DNA of 64,000 nucleotides. It comes from Paenibacillus sp. JQZ6Y-1. Lineage in GTDB: Bacteria > Bacillota > Bacilli > Paenibacillales > Paenibacillaceae. Where the stretch lies: NCBI RefSeq assembly GCF_040719145.1, contig NZ_JBFDUZ010000004.1, positions 248,001-312,000 of the forward strand. The letters are read 5' to 3'. Below, one piece after another: positions 42,625-50,743 of the stretch. The position numbers were made by a program, and so were the translations under genes. The notes beneath the pieces are model-generated. The model searched no databases. It saw only the letters and a list, made by a program, of their open reading frames with translations, and had not been told where the DNA came from. How positions within the stretch are numbered: the first letter of the stretch is position 1; every line of letters starts with the position of its first letter.

Positions 42625-43521
42625 ATGGCTTACTACAAACCGCAGCAAATCGCGATGAATACAATCGAAACAGGTGTGACCAAAGCGCGTTCCAGCTGGA
42701 CGCAGATGCTGGTGCTGGGCTTTCTAGCAGGTGCATTTATCGCGCTAGGCTTTCTGCTGGATATTCGGGTAATCGCCAGCATGCCGGAGGAATGGGGCAG
42801 CTTTGCCAATTTTGTGGGAGCATCCTTGTTCCCAGTCGGGCTGATTCTCGTACTGGTTGCTGGTGGCGAGCTGTTAACCGGCAATATGATGGCAGTCCCG
42901 CTCGCACGTATGGCACGCAAAATCTCAACATGGGAAGTCGCGCGTAATCTGGTAGCCATCACGATTGCCAATATGTTGGGCGCTTTGTTTGTTGCTTATT
43001 TCTTCGGTCATATCGTTGGCTTAACCGAAACGGGACCGTATCTGGCAAAAACAGTAGAAATGGCAGGGCATAAGCTGGAAGGCTCATTCTTGCAAATGTT
43101 TATTTCCGGTATTGGCTGTAACTGGCTGGTCGCGCTGGCAGTGTGGTTGTCCTATAGCGCTGATAATATTAGCGGCAAAGTGCTGGGCATCTGGTTCCCG
43201 ACGATGGCATTTGTCGCCATTGGCTTCCAGCACGTTGTTGCCAATATGTTTCTTATTCCAGCAGCGATCTTCGCTGGTCATTATTCGTGGGGACAATATG
43301 CTATGAATTTTGTACCGGTATGGCTGGGCAATCTGACTGGTGGTGCTTTGTTTGTCGCCAGCGCGTATTTTATGGCATATATTCGTCGTAACCCAGCTGC
43401 TACTCCAGCGTCTGGTAGTCACTCTGGTCAGCAGCATGTAGAGCCGCAGCCAACGGTCACCGATGCAACGGGAACGGCTGCCGTGGCTATGCCGCTCCAG
43501 CACAGCGAGCAGGCGCATTGA
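42625..43521 (+). CDS. Formate/nitrite transporter family channel
   Basis: A 298-residue pentameric-channel subunit of the FNT (FocA/NirC) family. Six membrane segments are clear, with AGAFIALGF in the first, the NMMAVPLARMA loop region and GIGCNWLVALAVWLS, whose Asn matches the conserved pore region. The C-terminal 45 residues (after YIRRN) are a disordered Ser/Thr/Gln/His-rich extension not usual in the family. The ATG at 42625 follows AAAGGAGAG. Formate, nitrite or hydrosulfide could be carried; the neighbouring NADH oxidase fits a shift between aerobic and fermentative life. A weak GTGA/TTAC-type dyad lies at about 42530. Confidence 0.9.
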   Translation: MAYYKPQQIAMNTIETGVTKARSSWTQMLVLGFLAGAFIALGFLLDIRVIASMPEEWGSFANFVGASLFPVGLILVLVAGGELLTGNMMAVPLARMARKISTWEVARNLVAITIANMLGALFVAYFFGHIVGLTETGPYLAKTVEMAGHKLEGSFLQMFISGIGCNWLVALAVWLSYSADNISGKVLGIWFPTMAFVAIGFQHVVANMFLIPAAIFAGHYSWGQYAMNFVPVWLGNLTGGALFVASAYFMAYIRRNPAATPASGSHSGQQHVEPQPTVTDATGTAAVAMPLQHSEQAH

Positions 43522-43596
43522 TTAGGAGTCAAGTTCGGCGCAGACAGTCACTTCGCTTTTTCTAGATAGATCATCGTGACGAGGGCAATGCGCATC

Positions 43597-43639
43597 AGCC
43601 GGAAATCTCATGCTGCTAAAGTGAGATTTCCGGCTTTTT
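43597..43639 (+). terminator. Terminator of FNT gene
   Basis: AGCCGGAAATCTCA pairs perfectly with TGAGATTTCCGGCT, followed by TTTT. Confidence 0.93.
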
Positions 43640-43768
43640 GCTTGATATTTCACGCCTTTCTTCATAAATCAACGTACAATCCGGTTTTGAATGCTGAAAT
43701 TGGTTTAAAAATGAAGGTACGGGTAATAATTAGATTAATGTAAAGCAGAACGATTCAAGAGGTGCAGG

Positions 43769-44977
43769 ATGGAAAAATTAAATGAATGGATCGAAAAGCA
43801 TAAAGATATGGAGTTAGTCGTGTCCGAGCTGCAACAGAAATTATCCGACAGCGAGCGGGCGCGCCTGACTGCCGAACAGGCTGCTGACAATAAAGCGCGC
43901 TTTATTGCGATGCTTAGCCATGAAATCCGCACACCGATGAATGGTATTCTGTCGATGAGTGAGCTGCTGCAAAACACCCATTTGGATGATGAGCAGCAAA
44001 GCTATATGAATATACTGCATACGAGTAGTGAGTCACTGATGGCGCTGGTAAATAACCTGCTCGATATTGGCAAAATTGAAGCTGGCAAAATGAAGCTGGT
44101 ACGCGATCCGTTTGATCTGGTCAATACAATGGAGGATTTAACCTATGCACTGGCACCACGCGCCTTTGAAAAGGGCATTCAGGTACATCTGAATGTGCAT
44201 TCCGATATTCCACTGTTTGTGATTGGCGACGCACTTAAAGTTCGGCAAATCGTGATGAATCTATTACAAAACTCAATTAAATTTACGCATAAAGGTAATA
44301 TTACCCTCTCTCTATTTTTGCTGCCTAATGAGGACCCTGAACGACTAACCGTTCAAATCTCCGTTGAAGACAGCGGTATTGGTATTGCACCAGAGCGCAT
44401 AGAACAGGTGTTTCAGGCATATGAGCAGATGCACGAACAGAGTGAGTATATGCACCAAGGAACAGGTCTAGGTCTGGCGATCTGTAAACAACTGGTTGAG
44501 CTAATGGGAGGAACAATTGAGGCGCAGAGTATGCAGGATGTGGGTACAACTGTAAATATTGTGCTGCATTTTGAACGGTATACCGATCTGCCATCTATTC
44601 CATTTCAGAGCAATGTACTACATGATCTACGTATTCTACTGCTGGAAGACAATTCGATCTGTCGTGTACTGCTGCATGATATGCTGGACGAATGGAATGC
44701 TCAGGTTACGACCGTGAGCGAAATGGACGATCGTTTCTTTGATGAGCTGTATCACCATGATTATGATCTCGTGCTGGTTGATCTGCTGTTGATTGATCGT
44801 GAGCGCTGGATGAAAGAGCGCACAAAGATTCAAAAGCAGCCGCTGTTCCTACTAGCACCGCTCGGTGAAAAAGTAGAAGGCGAGTTCCGCGACACTTTTG
44901 AAACAGTCATCACCAAGCCGATCCGCAAGCTGCATTTGCTAAACAGCATTCTGGCGCTTCAGCAGGGCAAACGCTGA
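43769..44977 (+). CDS. Soluble hybrid histidine kinase with C-terminal receiver
   Basis: A 402-residue cytoplasmic hybrid kinase. A coiled coil covers residues 1-45; there is no membrane segment or PAS domain. The HisKA domain has His51 in LSHEIRTPMNG. The ATPase part shows the N box (NLLQNSIKFTH), G1 (EDSGIGIAPE) and G2 (GTGLGLAI). From about residue 288 comes a receiver-like domain (LRILLLEDNSICRVLL, DLVLVDLLL, and ITKPIRK for the Lys-Pro switch), slightly divergent after the phospho-Asp. The input may be protein partners through the coiled coil. AGAGGTGCAGG precedes the ATG. No response regulator is adjacent. Confidence 0.88.
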   Translation: MEKLNEWIEKHKDMELVVSELQQKLSDSERARLTAEQAADNKARFIAMLSHEIRTPMNGILSMSELLQNTHLDDEQQSYMNILHTSSESLMALVNNLLDIGKIEAGKMKLVRDPFDLVNTMEDLTYALAPRAFEKGIQVHLNVHSDIPLFVIGDALKVRQIVMNLLQNSIKFTHKGNITLSLFLLPNEDPERLTVQISVEDSGIGIAPERIEQVFQAYEQMHEQSEYMHQGTGLGLAICKQLVELMGGTIEAQSMQDVGTTVNIVLHFERYTDLPSIPFQSNVLHDLRILLLEDNSICRVLLHDMLDEWNAQVTTVSEMDDRFFDELYHHDYDLVLVDLLLIDRERWMKERTKIQKQPLFLLAPLGEKVEGEFRDTFETVITKPIRKLHLLNSILALQQGKR

Positions 44978-45199
44978 TTGTCTGGCTAAGCCAGTCATCG
45001 CCGATTGCATAGCCAAATGAATCATGCACGGTACGAGATAATCATAGATTTCATAGATTGCTAAATTAGTTCTCTCTACAGATGCCCCTGACATGGCATT
45101 GATGAGATAGTTATCATATACGGTATTGTGATGCTGTATATAGGCTGTATGATACAACGAACCTATAACGAACCCATTTGAATAAGGGAAGACAATTAG

Positions 45200-45231
45200 A
45201 AAAGACCTGCATCCTTAGAGCAGGTCTTTTT
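45200..45231 (+). terminator. Hairpin terminator
   Basis: AAAAGACCTGC pairs with GCAGGTCTTTTT around a 9-base loop, 220 bases after the kinase gene. The stretch between (44978-45199) holds nothing recognisable. Confidence 0.9.
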
Positions 45232-45268
45232 GATATGTAGGTATCTCATGAAATGGTAGACAAAATGA

Positions 45269-45317
45269 AATCCGCCATAATTCGGTTCGGGGGAACGAAA
45301 CCGTAGTATGGCGGATT
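45269..45317. other. Stable hairpin in the leader of an MFS gene
   Basis: AATCCGCCATA pairs with TATGGCGGATT; an inner CGGTT/AACCG helix continues the stem around GGGGGAA. No T run follows, so it is not a plain terminator. It lies 340 bases before the MFS gene start, in a 430-base gap without a believable gene, and could be a leader RNA element or operator. Confidence 0.5.
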
Positions 45318-45658
45318 CCGGGAGTGGTCCATGATATGACAGACGGTGAGAATGAAGGGGACATCACTCTCGCCAAATGCCGTTACTTATTGTTAAACGG
45401 TAAGTGTATGATTGAAACACTGACGCATTTAAAAAAAACGAATTTTTTTTCAGCGTTCATTTGCCCCGGTATATCAACAAAAATCGTGGTTTCTATACCA
45501 TCTATATTCCCTAAAGTTCCTGTTAATATTCCACTCCTTATCGGTGTAAAGCGGCAACGAAGATGCTTGCTCATTACGATCTGGATCACGCATACTAGAA
45601 TTTGTGTGTTTAATCGGATATCAACTGACATTGGGATGAGGATAGAAAGGAATACATC

Positions 45659-46882
45659 ATGCGTTGGCTTAAATCGTATCCACGAGAAATTCAGGTGTTT
45701 TTGCTCGCCAGTCTGCTGAATGCGGCAGGCGGGTCGTTAATGTGGCCGCTCGTCACTTTGTTTGTGTATCAGGAGCTTGGTCGTCCGATGCAGGATGCGG
45801 GTCTGGTCGTGCTGCTGCAATCGCTGGGTGGAATCATAGGCCAGCTGCTGGGTGGTTCGCTATATCATCGGCTTGGAGTACGCAAGCTGATCGTCGGATC
45901 GCTGCTGTTAAATGGACTGTTTTTGTTCACATTGCCTTTTGTGAGTACGCACTGGTATTGGTTTATGGGTGCGATGGTGATGATTGGCTTGTTTAATTCG
46001 ATGTCGATGCCCGCGATTCAGGCTTTTATCGGCTTCCGCTTTGCCGATCGGCGCGGGGAATTGTTCAATATTGTGTATGTTGCGAACAATATTGGAGTAG
46101 CACTAGGAACGGCGTTGTGTGGTATATTGGCGGATATTTCGTTTTATTTGTCGTTTGTGATTAACGGCATAAGCTGCGTGCTGTTTGCTGGATTCTTCTT
46201 CATTTATCTTAGCAAAATCGGTACTGGCGACAGTCAGCATATCGATGAGAACAATCCCGGTCGTCCGAAAACGGAAGGTGGAGAAAGCACGGGCTGGCTG
46301 CTGGGACAGGTGCGTATTTATTTGTTTATGGGCGTGGCGACCTTGTTCCTGTGGCTCGGCAATTCAATCTGGAATACAGGCGTATCGCCATTTATCGTTA
46401 GCTCAGGTATGCTGATCAGTTATTACAGTCTGCTGTGGACGCTGAACGGGGTACTGATCTTCGTTGGACAGCCGTTTATCCTGCTGATTCGTCGCTGGTT
46501 TGCGGGTACAGCGCAGGCGCAAATGACTGCCAGTGCAGTATTTTACCTGCTAGGATATATCGTTATTTTGGGCTTTCACAATTATCCTGCCTTTATCGCG
46601 GCAATGATTCTGACTACATTTGGCGAGATGCTGATCTCTCCGGCGATTCCATCGTTTGTATCGGAGCGAACAGGTGCTTATGCGCCGTTTTATCTGGGCG
46701 TAGCTGGTGGGATTGGAGCGGTAGGAAGGGTCATTGGACCTTATGTAATGGGGATCTTCTATGATCAGGGCGGATTGATTCCGGTGACATGGGTAGCGGT
46801 GATTGCGGCGGTGTTGTCGCTGGCATTCTATCTGGTTCATAGTGTGGCGCAGCGTGGTGTGATGCTGAAGCCGAGACAGTAA
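45659..46882 (+). CDS. MFS transporter
   Basis: A 407-residue major facilitator superfamily protein with twelve membrane segments. The cytoplasmic loop 2-3 motif is YHRLGVRKLIVGS (GxLaDrxGrk-type), and a second, weaker copy lies in the C-terminal half. The N-terminal GSLMWPLVTLFVYQELGRPM is like drug-efflux MFS proteins of Bacillus (12-TMS type). The 25-residue central loop is acidic. AAAGGA precedes the ATG. Substrate unknown. A 340-base leader with a strong hairpin precedes it, and a terminator follows. Confidence 0.85.
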   Translation: MRWLKSYPREIQVFLLASLLNAAGGSLMWPLVTLFVYQELGRPMQDAGLVVLLQSLGGIIGQLLGGSLYHRLGVRKLIVGSLLLNGLFLFTLPFVSTHWYWFMGAMVMIGLFNSMSMPAIQAFIGFRFADRRGELFNIVYVANNIGVALGTALCGILADISFYLSFVINGISCVLFAGFFFIYLSKIGTGDSQHIDENNPGRPKTEGGESTGWLLGQVRIYLFMGVATLFLWLGNSIWNTGVSPFIVSSGMLISYYSLLWTLNGVLIFVGQPFILLIRRWFAGTAQAQMTASAVFYLLGYIVILGFHNYPAFIAAMILTTFGEMLISPAIPSFVSERTGAYAPFYLGVAGGIGAVGRVIGPYVMGIFYDQGGLIPVTWVAVIAAVLSLAFYLVHSVAQRGVMLKPRQ

Positions 46883-47002
46883 ACTAGACTTGCATTGGTT
46901 TGACGGTGATCATAATAGTAAGTAGTACCATTGTTGAACACAGCATATGAATACGTGTAAAGCGAATGGGTCTGAAGGATATTGTGTCGGAATGACATAT
47001 GG

Positions 47003-47035
47003 AAGAGCACTCTTTCCTCGAAGAGTGCTCTTTTT
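47003..47035 (+). terminator. Terminator of MFS gene
   Basis: AAGAGCACTCTT pairs with AAGAGTGCTCTT followed by TTT. Confidence 0.92.
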
Positions 47036-47138
47036 GTTGGTATTTATTTTTGCGATTCCTGTTTATAATTTACTCAAGTCGTCTTGACTCTAACGTTCAT
47101 TCCCATATATGTACGCCAGATCGAAAGGAGCTCTCGTC

Positions 47139-47636
47139 ATGCCTATTCGTTCCGTATCCGATATAACCCTGCGCTTGTCCACTATGAAGGATGCCAAACA
47201 GCTCATGCAGCTAGATCAGCTGGTTTGGAATCATTTGAATACACCGTCTGTCTTCTATTGCACCACCCGCCGCGAATATTTGCAGGCGTGTCCGCCGGGG
47301 AGTCAGTTGCTGGCAGTGCAGGATCATATCATTTGCGGATATGTCGGCTTTGCCTGCCCACAGTCGTTTGCCGTTAGTCGCCATGTGTACGATATTCATA
47401 TTGCTGTCCATCCCGATTACCGACGGCTTGGTATCGGCGTTCAGCTGCTGGATGCGCTATGTCGATATGCCAAGCAGCAAGGGATTCGCAAGCTGACGCT
47501 GCGCGTGTTATCTACGAACGAAGAAGCCGTCCATTTTTACGACAAATACGGATTCGTCGAAAATGGACGGCTTCAGGAACAGTTTTATATTCACGGACAA
47601 TATGTGGATGACATTTTGATGACGTACTGGTTATAG
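47139..47636 (+). CDS. GNAT acetyltransferase
   Basis: A 165-residue GCN5-related N-acetyltransferase using acetyl-CoA. The conserved motif A is VHPDYRRLGIGVQLLDAL (the R-x-x-G-x-G/A pyrophosphate loop), preceded by the strand HVYDIHIAV and followed by NEEAVHFYDKYGFVENGR, the standard C-terminal part. Acceptor substrate unknown. AAAGGAG precedes the ATG at 47139; the frame extends ten codons upstream without a site. It is convergent with the next gene; the two stops are one base apart. Confidence 0.87.
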   Translation: MPIRSVSDITLRLSTMKDAKQLMQLDQLVWNHLNTPSVFYCTTRREYLQACPPGSQLLAVQDHIICGYVGFACPQSFAVSRHVYDIHIAVHPDYRRLGIGVQLLDALCRYAKQQGIRKLTLRVLSTNEEAVHFYDKYGFVENGRLQEQFYIHGQYVDDILMTYWL

Positions 47637-47637
47637 A

Positions 47638-48066
47638 TTACAGGTTGTAGGAGTGCTGGCCGTATACGCTTTTCGTAATTATCTCGGTCAGCTCTTCCTT
47701 TTGCGCCCGGTATGTATCAGGCGTCAGGCTTCCGTTAATCAGCCTTTGCATGAGCATGTCGTTCATCTGGGACACCTGCAGGTCAATCACAGCCTGTGGG
47801 TCTTTATCGTGGCGGCGTGCTGTATCCGCGAGTGTTTCACCTTCATACAGATCATCATAGACATCCTCATCTGAAGTGGCGCCGACTGCACTCAGGAACG
47901 GGTCCTGCTGTTCACGGACAACAGAGGAAGCATTGGACGTTTTGACGGCTGCCTGTGCATTCGCTTGTTCTCCGAGTAACATACTGCTAATGGCAATGCC
48001 GAGGAACAGTGTGCTGATCATCGCTTTTCCTTTACGGGCGCGGTGATTGATGTTCGTGCGTTTCAT
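47638..48066 (-). CDS. Secreted protein of unknown function
   Basis: A 142-residue protein with a Sec signal peptide: positively charged start (MKRTNINHRARKGK), hydrophobic core (AMISTLFLGIAISSMLLG) and probable cleavage after ANAQA. The mature part has an acidic stretch (SDEDVYDDLYEGETLADTA) with a LysM-like GETLADTARRHDKDPQAVID sequence, then a helix ending SLTPDTYRAQKEELTEI. A partial LysM-type fold is possible, but the second half of the motif is not seen. The start at 48066 follows GAGAGGT; the longer frame is not supported. The upstream 300 bases show no gene. Confidence 0.62.
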   Translation of the reverse strand: MKRTNINHRARKGKAMISTLFLGIAISSMLLGEQANAQAAVKTSNASSVVREQQDPFLSAVGATSDEDVYDDLYEGETLADTARRHDKDPQAVIDLQVSQMNDMLMQRLINGSLTPDTYRAQKEELTEIITKSVYGQHSYNL

Positions 48067-48368
48067 ATGGATACCTCTCTTTGCGTTTGCTTTCATAATG
48101 GTGGTGCATACCTATCATAAACGTCTTGGCTTAAATCAAACTTAAATTGGTGTAAAGAAACGATGAAAAGAAACAAGGTACGAGTGCAGATGTCACAACT
48201 GCGCCACATTCGCTGATTTTGACAGTACAAACAGTTTTAAAAAACAAATGCAAGTGAACTTGAAGTTGAGCAACAGAAGGCAATATGTGAAAAAGAGAAA
48301 CTATTTAACTAGAATAGAGGTAATAGCCAAAGCTAAAATATAAGCGCATGGGAAAGGAGCGAATTGTC

Positions 48369-48932
48369 GTGGGAGTGAATTTTACTGCATATTTTCCACA
48401 TGACTTGTCAGTGGAGCAGATTCAGGAATTGTGTCATAGCCTGAATACTCGAATAGAAGAATTTCCGTCTATTCAACAATTTGTAGAGCATCTATTGCCT
48501 TACAACCCGGAAGATGTAGTCAAAGAATGGAAGTTTTATCCGAATTGTATAGGTGGAACAACGGAGATTGATGGTCCATGCGGAATAAGTCTCACGTTCT
48601 CGGAAAAAGTATGCTATTTTCATCATTACATTCGTTGGAGAGCTTTTTTGCTATATGACTCGACTCAGGAGAGCCTGAGAGCAGTATGTAGAGGGATTGC
48701 ATCAGTGATCGGTGCGTCTTCTGCTGTATATGTTCCTGATAATGGCAGTGTGGAATCCGACCTTTTGGATTTTATCTGGGAGGATCGCAATGAAGATTTT
48801 GCTTACATAACAAACTGGTTGCTGGAGAATTCGGGTCCGCCTAAGGATACGATTCGCGATATTTACAAAGAGTACGAGGAGTATTGGGATTCGGAGGGAT
48901 ATTTTATCGACCGATTTGAAAAGGAGAATTGA
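48369..48932 (+). CDS. Unknown protein, immunity-like, paralogue of 12592 gene
   Basis: A 187-residue acidic soluble protein. GTG is chosen as start because AAGGAG lies nine bases upstream and it matches the start of the paralogue at 12592 (both M-x-x-(N/D)FTA). Shared landmarks are GISLTFSE, HHYIRW, a SAVYVPD strand, WLLENSG and the ending GYFIDRF. It lies in an AT-rich patch of about 1.4 kb with a lipoprotein-like gene that begins one base after its stop. The family is not recognised; as for its paralogue, an immunity role is a guess from island context. Confidence 0.65.
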   Translation: MGVNFTAYFPHDLSVEQIQELCHSLNTRIEEFPSIQQFVEHLLPYNPEDVVKEWKFYPNCIGGTTEIDGPCGISLTFSEKVCYFHHYIRWRAFLLYDSTQESLRAVCRGIASVIGASSAVYVPDNGSVESDLLDFIWEDRNEDFAYITNWLLENSGPPKDTIRDIYKEYEEYWDSEGYFIDRFEKEN

Positions 48933-48933
48933 T

Positions 48934-49554
48934 ATGAAAAAGACACTGCTCACATGGACGGCTATCGCTACCATCATGCTCTGCTCCGCCTGCTCTAGCG
49001 TAGCGCCAGCTGCACAGGCACCGACCAGCCAGCCATCTTCGACAACAATGCTGCAAGCTAACCATGCTAGCAATCCTGTGCATTCTACTACTCACCAAAT
49101 ATCAACATCTACTGAAAAACAACAAGTGCAGCAGGTAAGTCAACAGAATAAGAAGCTAGCGAAATATATAAATGAAAGATTTGGATTTTCTATTGAGTAT
49201 CCTGCGAGTTGGAAAGCTGGCGAAGAGGCATTTAATGGCGATGGTAAAAGCTTATATATCAATAATCCTGATGTTGATATTCGAGTATACGGTGCAAACT
49301 ACTTAGAAGGAATATCAGATCCGTATCATAAGCAAGAAAAAGGAATGAAGCGCAAAAAGGTCATATTGGACAATGGAAAACAAGCCCTTCTTGTAACGGG
49401 TAAGCAAAATAATCATATGATGTATGATATGGTGTACATGTCCAAGGATGGTGCAACGTATCATTTCTACGCTGATGTACCTCAAACATTCTTTGATACG
49501 AATCAAAAACTGTTATTACAGGTTGCTAAAAGTTTGGATTTTTCTGAGAAGTAA
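48934..49554 (+). CDS. Probable lipoprotein with PsbP/DcrB-like domain
   Basis: A 206-residue exported protein. The signal peptide MKKTLLTWTAIATIMLCSAC ends in a variant lipobox (CSAC, with Cys rather than Leu at -3), so lipid attachment at Cys21 is probable but not certain. Residues 22-75 are a Ser/Thr/Gln-rich linker. The C-terminal domain contains FGFSIEYPASWKAGEEA, the opening of PsbP/DcrB-like domains, followed by alternating strands. Function unknown. AAAGGAG precedes the ATG; the gene starts one base after the immunity-like gene, so the two form an operon. Confidence 0.7.
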   Translation: MKKTLLTWTAIATIMLCSACSSVAPAAQAPTSQPSSTTMLQANHASNPVHSTTHQISTSTEKQQVQQVSQQNKKLAKYINERFGFSIEYPASWKAGEEAFNGDGKSLYINNPDVDIRVYGANYLEGISDPYHKQEKGMKRKKVILDNGKQALLVTGKQNNHMMYDMVYMSKDGATYHFYADVPQTFFDTNQKLLLQVAKSLDFSEK

Positions 49555-49596
49555 GAACGTATGATTGAGCACTGCGTACCTATGGATCAAACATAT

Positions 49597-49639
49597 AAAA
49601 ACCCACACTCAGGCGTGTATCGCTTGAATGTGGGTTTTT
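49597..49639. terminator. Bidirectional terminator
   Basis: AAAAACCCACA pairs with TGTGGGTTTTT, with an inner TCAGGCG/CGCTTGA helix, between the lipoprotein gene and the convergent GNAT gene. Confidence 0.9.
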
Positions 49640-49657
49640 AATAAACACTAGGATTGT

Positions 49658-50206
49658 TTACCGCTTCAGCTTCCATTCCTGTTGCAACATCCCGTACACT
49701 GCATGATCCACATACCCCGATGGCAGCAGCTCCGCTTCGCGAATAATGCCTTCCAAAATAAATCCAAGTCGCTCCGGTACCGCACGGCTACGCTTGTTGC
49801 CTGTGGCGCAGCGAATCTCCACCCGATGCAGATTCAGCTCTAGCATCGCATAATCCAGCATCGCTCGCAGTGCTGATGTGATCAGACCATTTCCCTGAAA
49901 CGACTCACCTAGCCAGTAGCCGATCCCGACCGAACGGTGATTCCAGTTGATTTCATGAAATCCAATCACACCTGCCAGCTGATTTTTATACCAGATTCCA
50001 GCGTTGAAGCCGCCATTTTCCATCGCTTGGGTTAGACTGGCGCGCACAAAGTTCTCGCTGTCCTCGACCGACGTATTGGCATCTACCCAAGGCAACCATT
50101 GCCGTAGATGATTGCGCGACTGGTCGATTAACTGATAAATGTGACGCGCGTGCGCTGGCTCCAACGGTCGTAATTCAATTTCTTCATCCAGAATGTATGT
50201 AAACAT
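49658..50206 (-). CDS. RimJ/RimL-type GNAT acetyltransferase
   Basis: A 182-residue N-acetyltransferase of the ribosomal-protein-alanine (RimJ/RimL, YdaF) group. The N-terminal LRPLEPAHARHIYQLID and HLRQWLPWVD are typical, as are GYWLGESFQGNGLITSAL (acetyl-CoA loop) and LHRVEIRCATGNKRSRAVPERLGF in two parts. Substrates of YdaF-like enzymes are mostly unknown and can be peptides, antibiotics or polyamines. GAGGAAG precedes the ATG. A small DUF2164 gene lies 50 bases upstream on the same strand, probably in one transcript. Confidence 0.88.
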   Translation of the reverse strand: MFTYILDEEIELRPLEPAHARHIYQLIDQSRNHLRQWLPWVDANTSVEDSENFVRASLTQAMENGGFNAGIWYKNQLAGVIGFHEINWNHRSVGIGYWLGESFQGNGLITSALRAMLDYAMLELNLHRVEIRCATGNKRSRAVPERLGFILEGIIREAELLPSGYVDHAVYGMLQQEWKLKR

Positions 50207-50255
50207 GCCCTGCTTCCTCGCTTTCGTCGTCTAAAGTGCAAAGACTGGATTGGAA

Positions 50256-50516
50256 TTAACGTTTGCGCAGAGAAGTACGCTGCTCTAACGAATAGATGTC
50301 TTCCTCCATACCTGCCATCCGTTCGTTGACCAGTGTACGGCAATCGGCAAGCGCCTGATTGTACACATGCGGACCGATTTCTTTTAACACAAAGTCCAGC
50401 ACGCCATCTGCTGCCAGCTCACCAATCGTTTCGCCACGCTCCATTTCGAAAAATTGTTGTATGTTGGCAATCAGTGTATCGCGGGTTTCACGGGAAAGTT
50501 TGGTTGGGTTCATCAT
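50256..50516 (-). CDS. DUF2164 family protein
   Basis: An 86-residue protein of DUF2164. The family pattern is present: LSRETRDTLIANIQQFF, then GELAADGVLDFVLKEIGPHVYNQAL in two pieces, then a helix with DCRTLVNERMAGMEEDI. The role is unknown. AAGGAG precedes the ATG. It is the first gene of a likely two-gene unit with the GNAT gene and is divergent from glnS. Confidence 0.85.
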   Translation of the reverse strand: MMNPTKLSRETRDTLIANIQQFFEMERGETIGELAADGVLDFVLKEIGPHVYNQALADCRTLVNERMAGMEEDIYSLEQRTSLRKR

Positions 50517-50743
50517 GCACGCTCCTTGGATTCCATAATGGTGAATACGTCATTCATTCAGTGATGATATTCATCTATGCTACCGTATTCACCGATCTTC
50601 GTCAAAAGGCTTTTTGCTGGGAATATAACGTTTTCATAACCGTTTCGCGAGACTGCAAAAAGCCGCTTATCCTTGCCTAAGTCTGTATAACCGTTATAAT
50701 AGGATGTATTGAACAGAAACTGAACGATGAAAGGTTGATAGGT

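Noticed and set aside
45324-45719. 131-codon plus-strand frame before the MFS gene
   Set aside because: Overlaps the well-supported MFS start by 60 bases, has no ribosome site and a composition unlike real proteins.
50600-50743. T-box leader before glnS
   Set aside because: No T-box sequence (TGGNACCGCG-like) and no terminator between promoter region and start.
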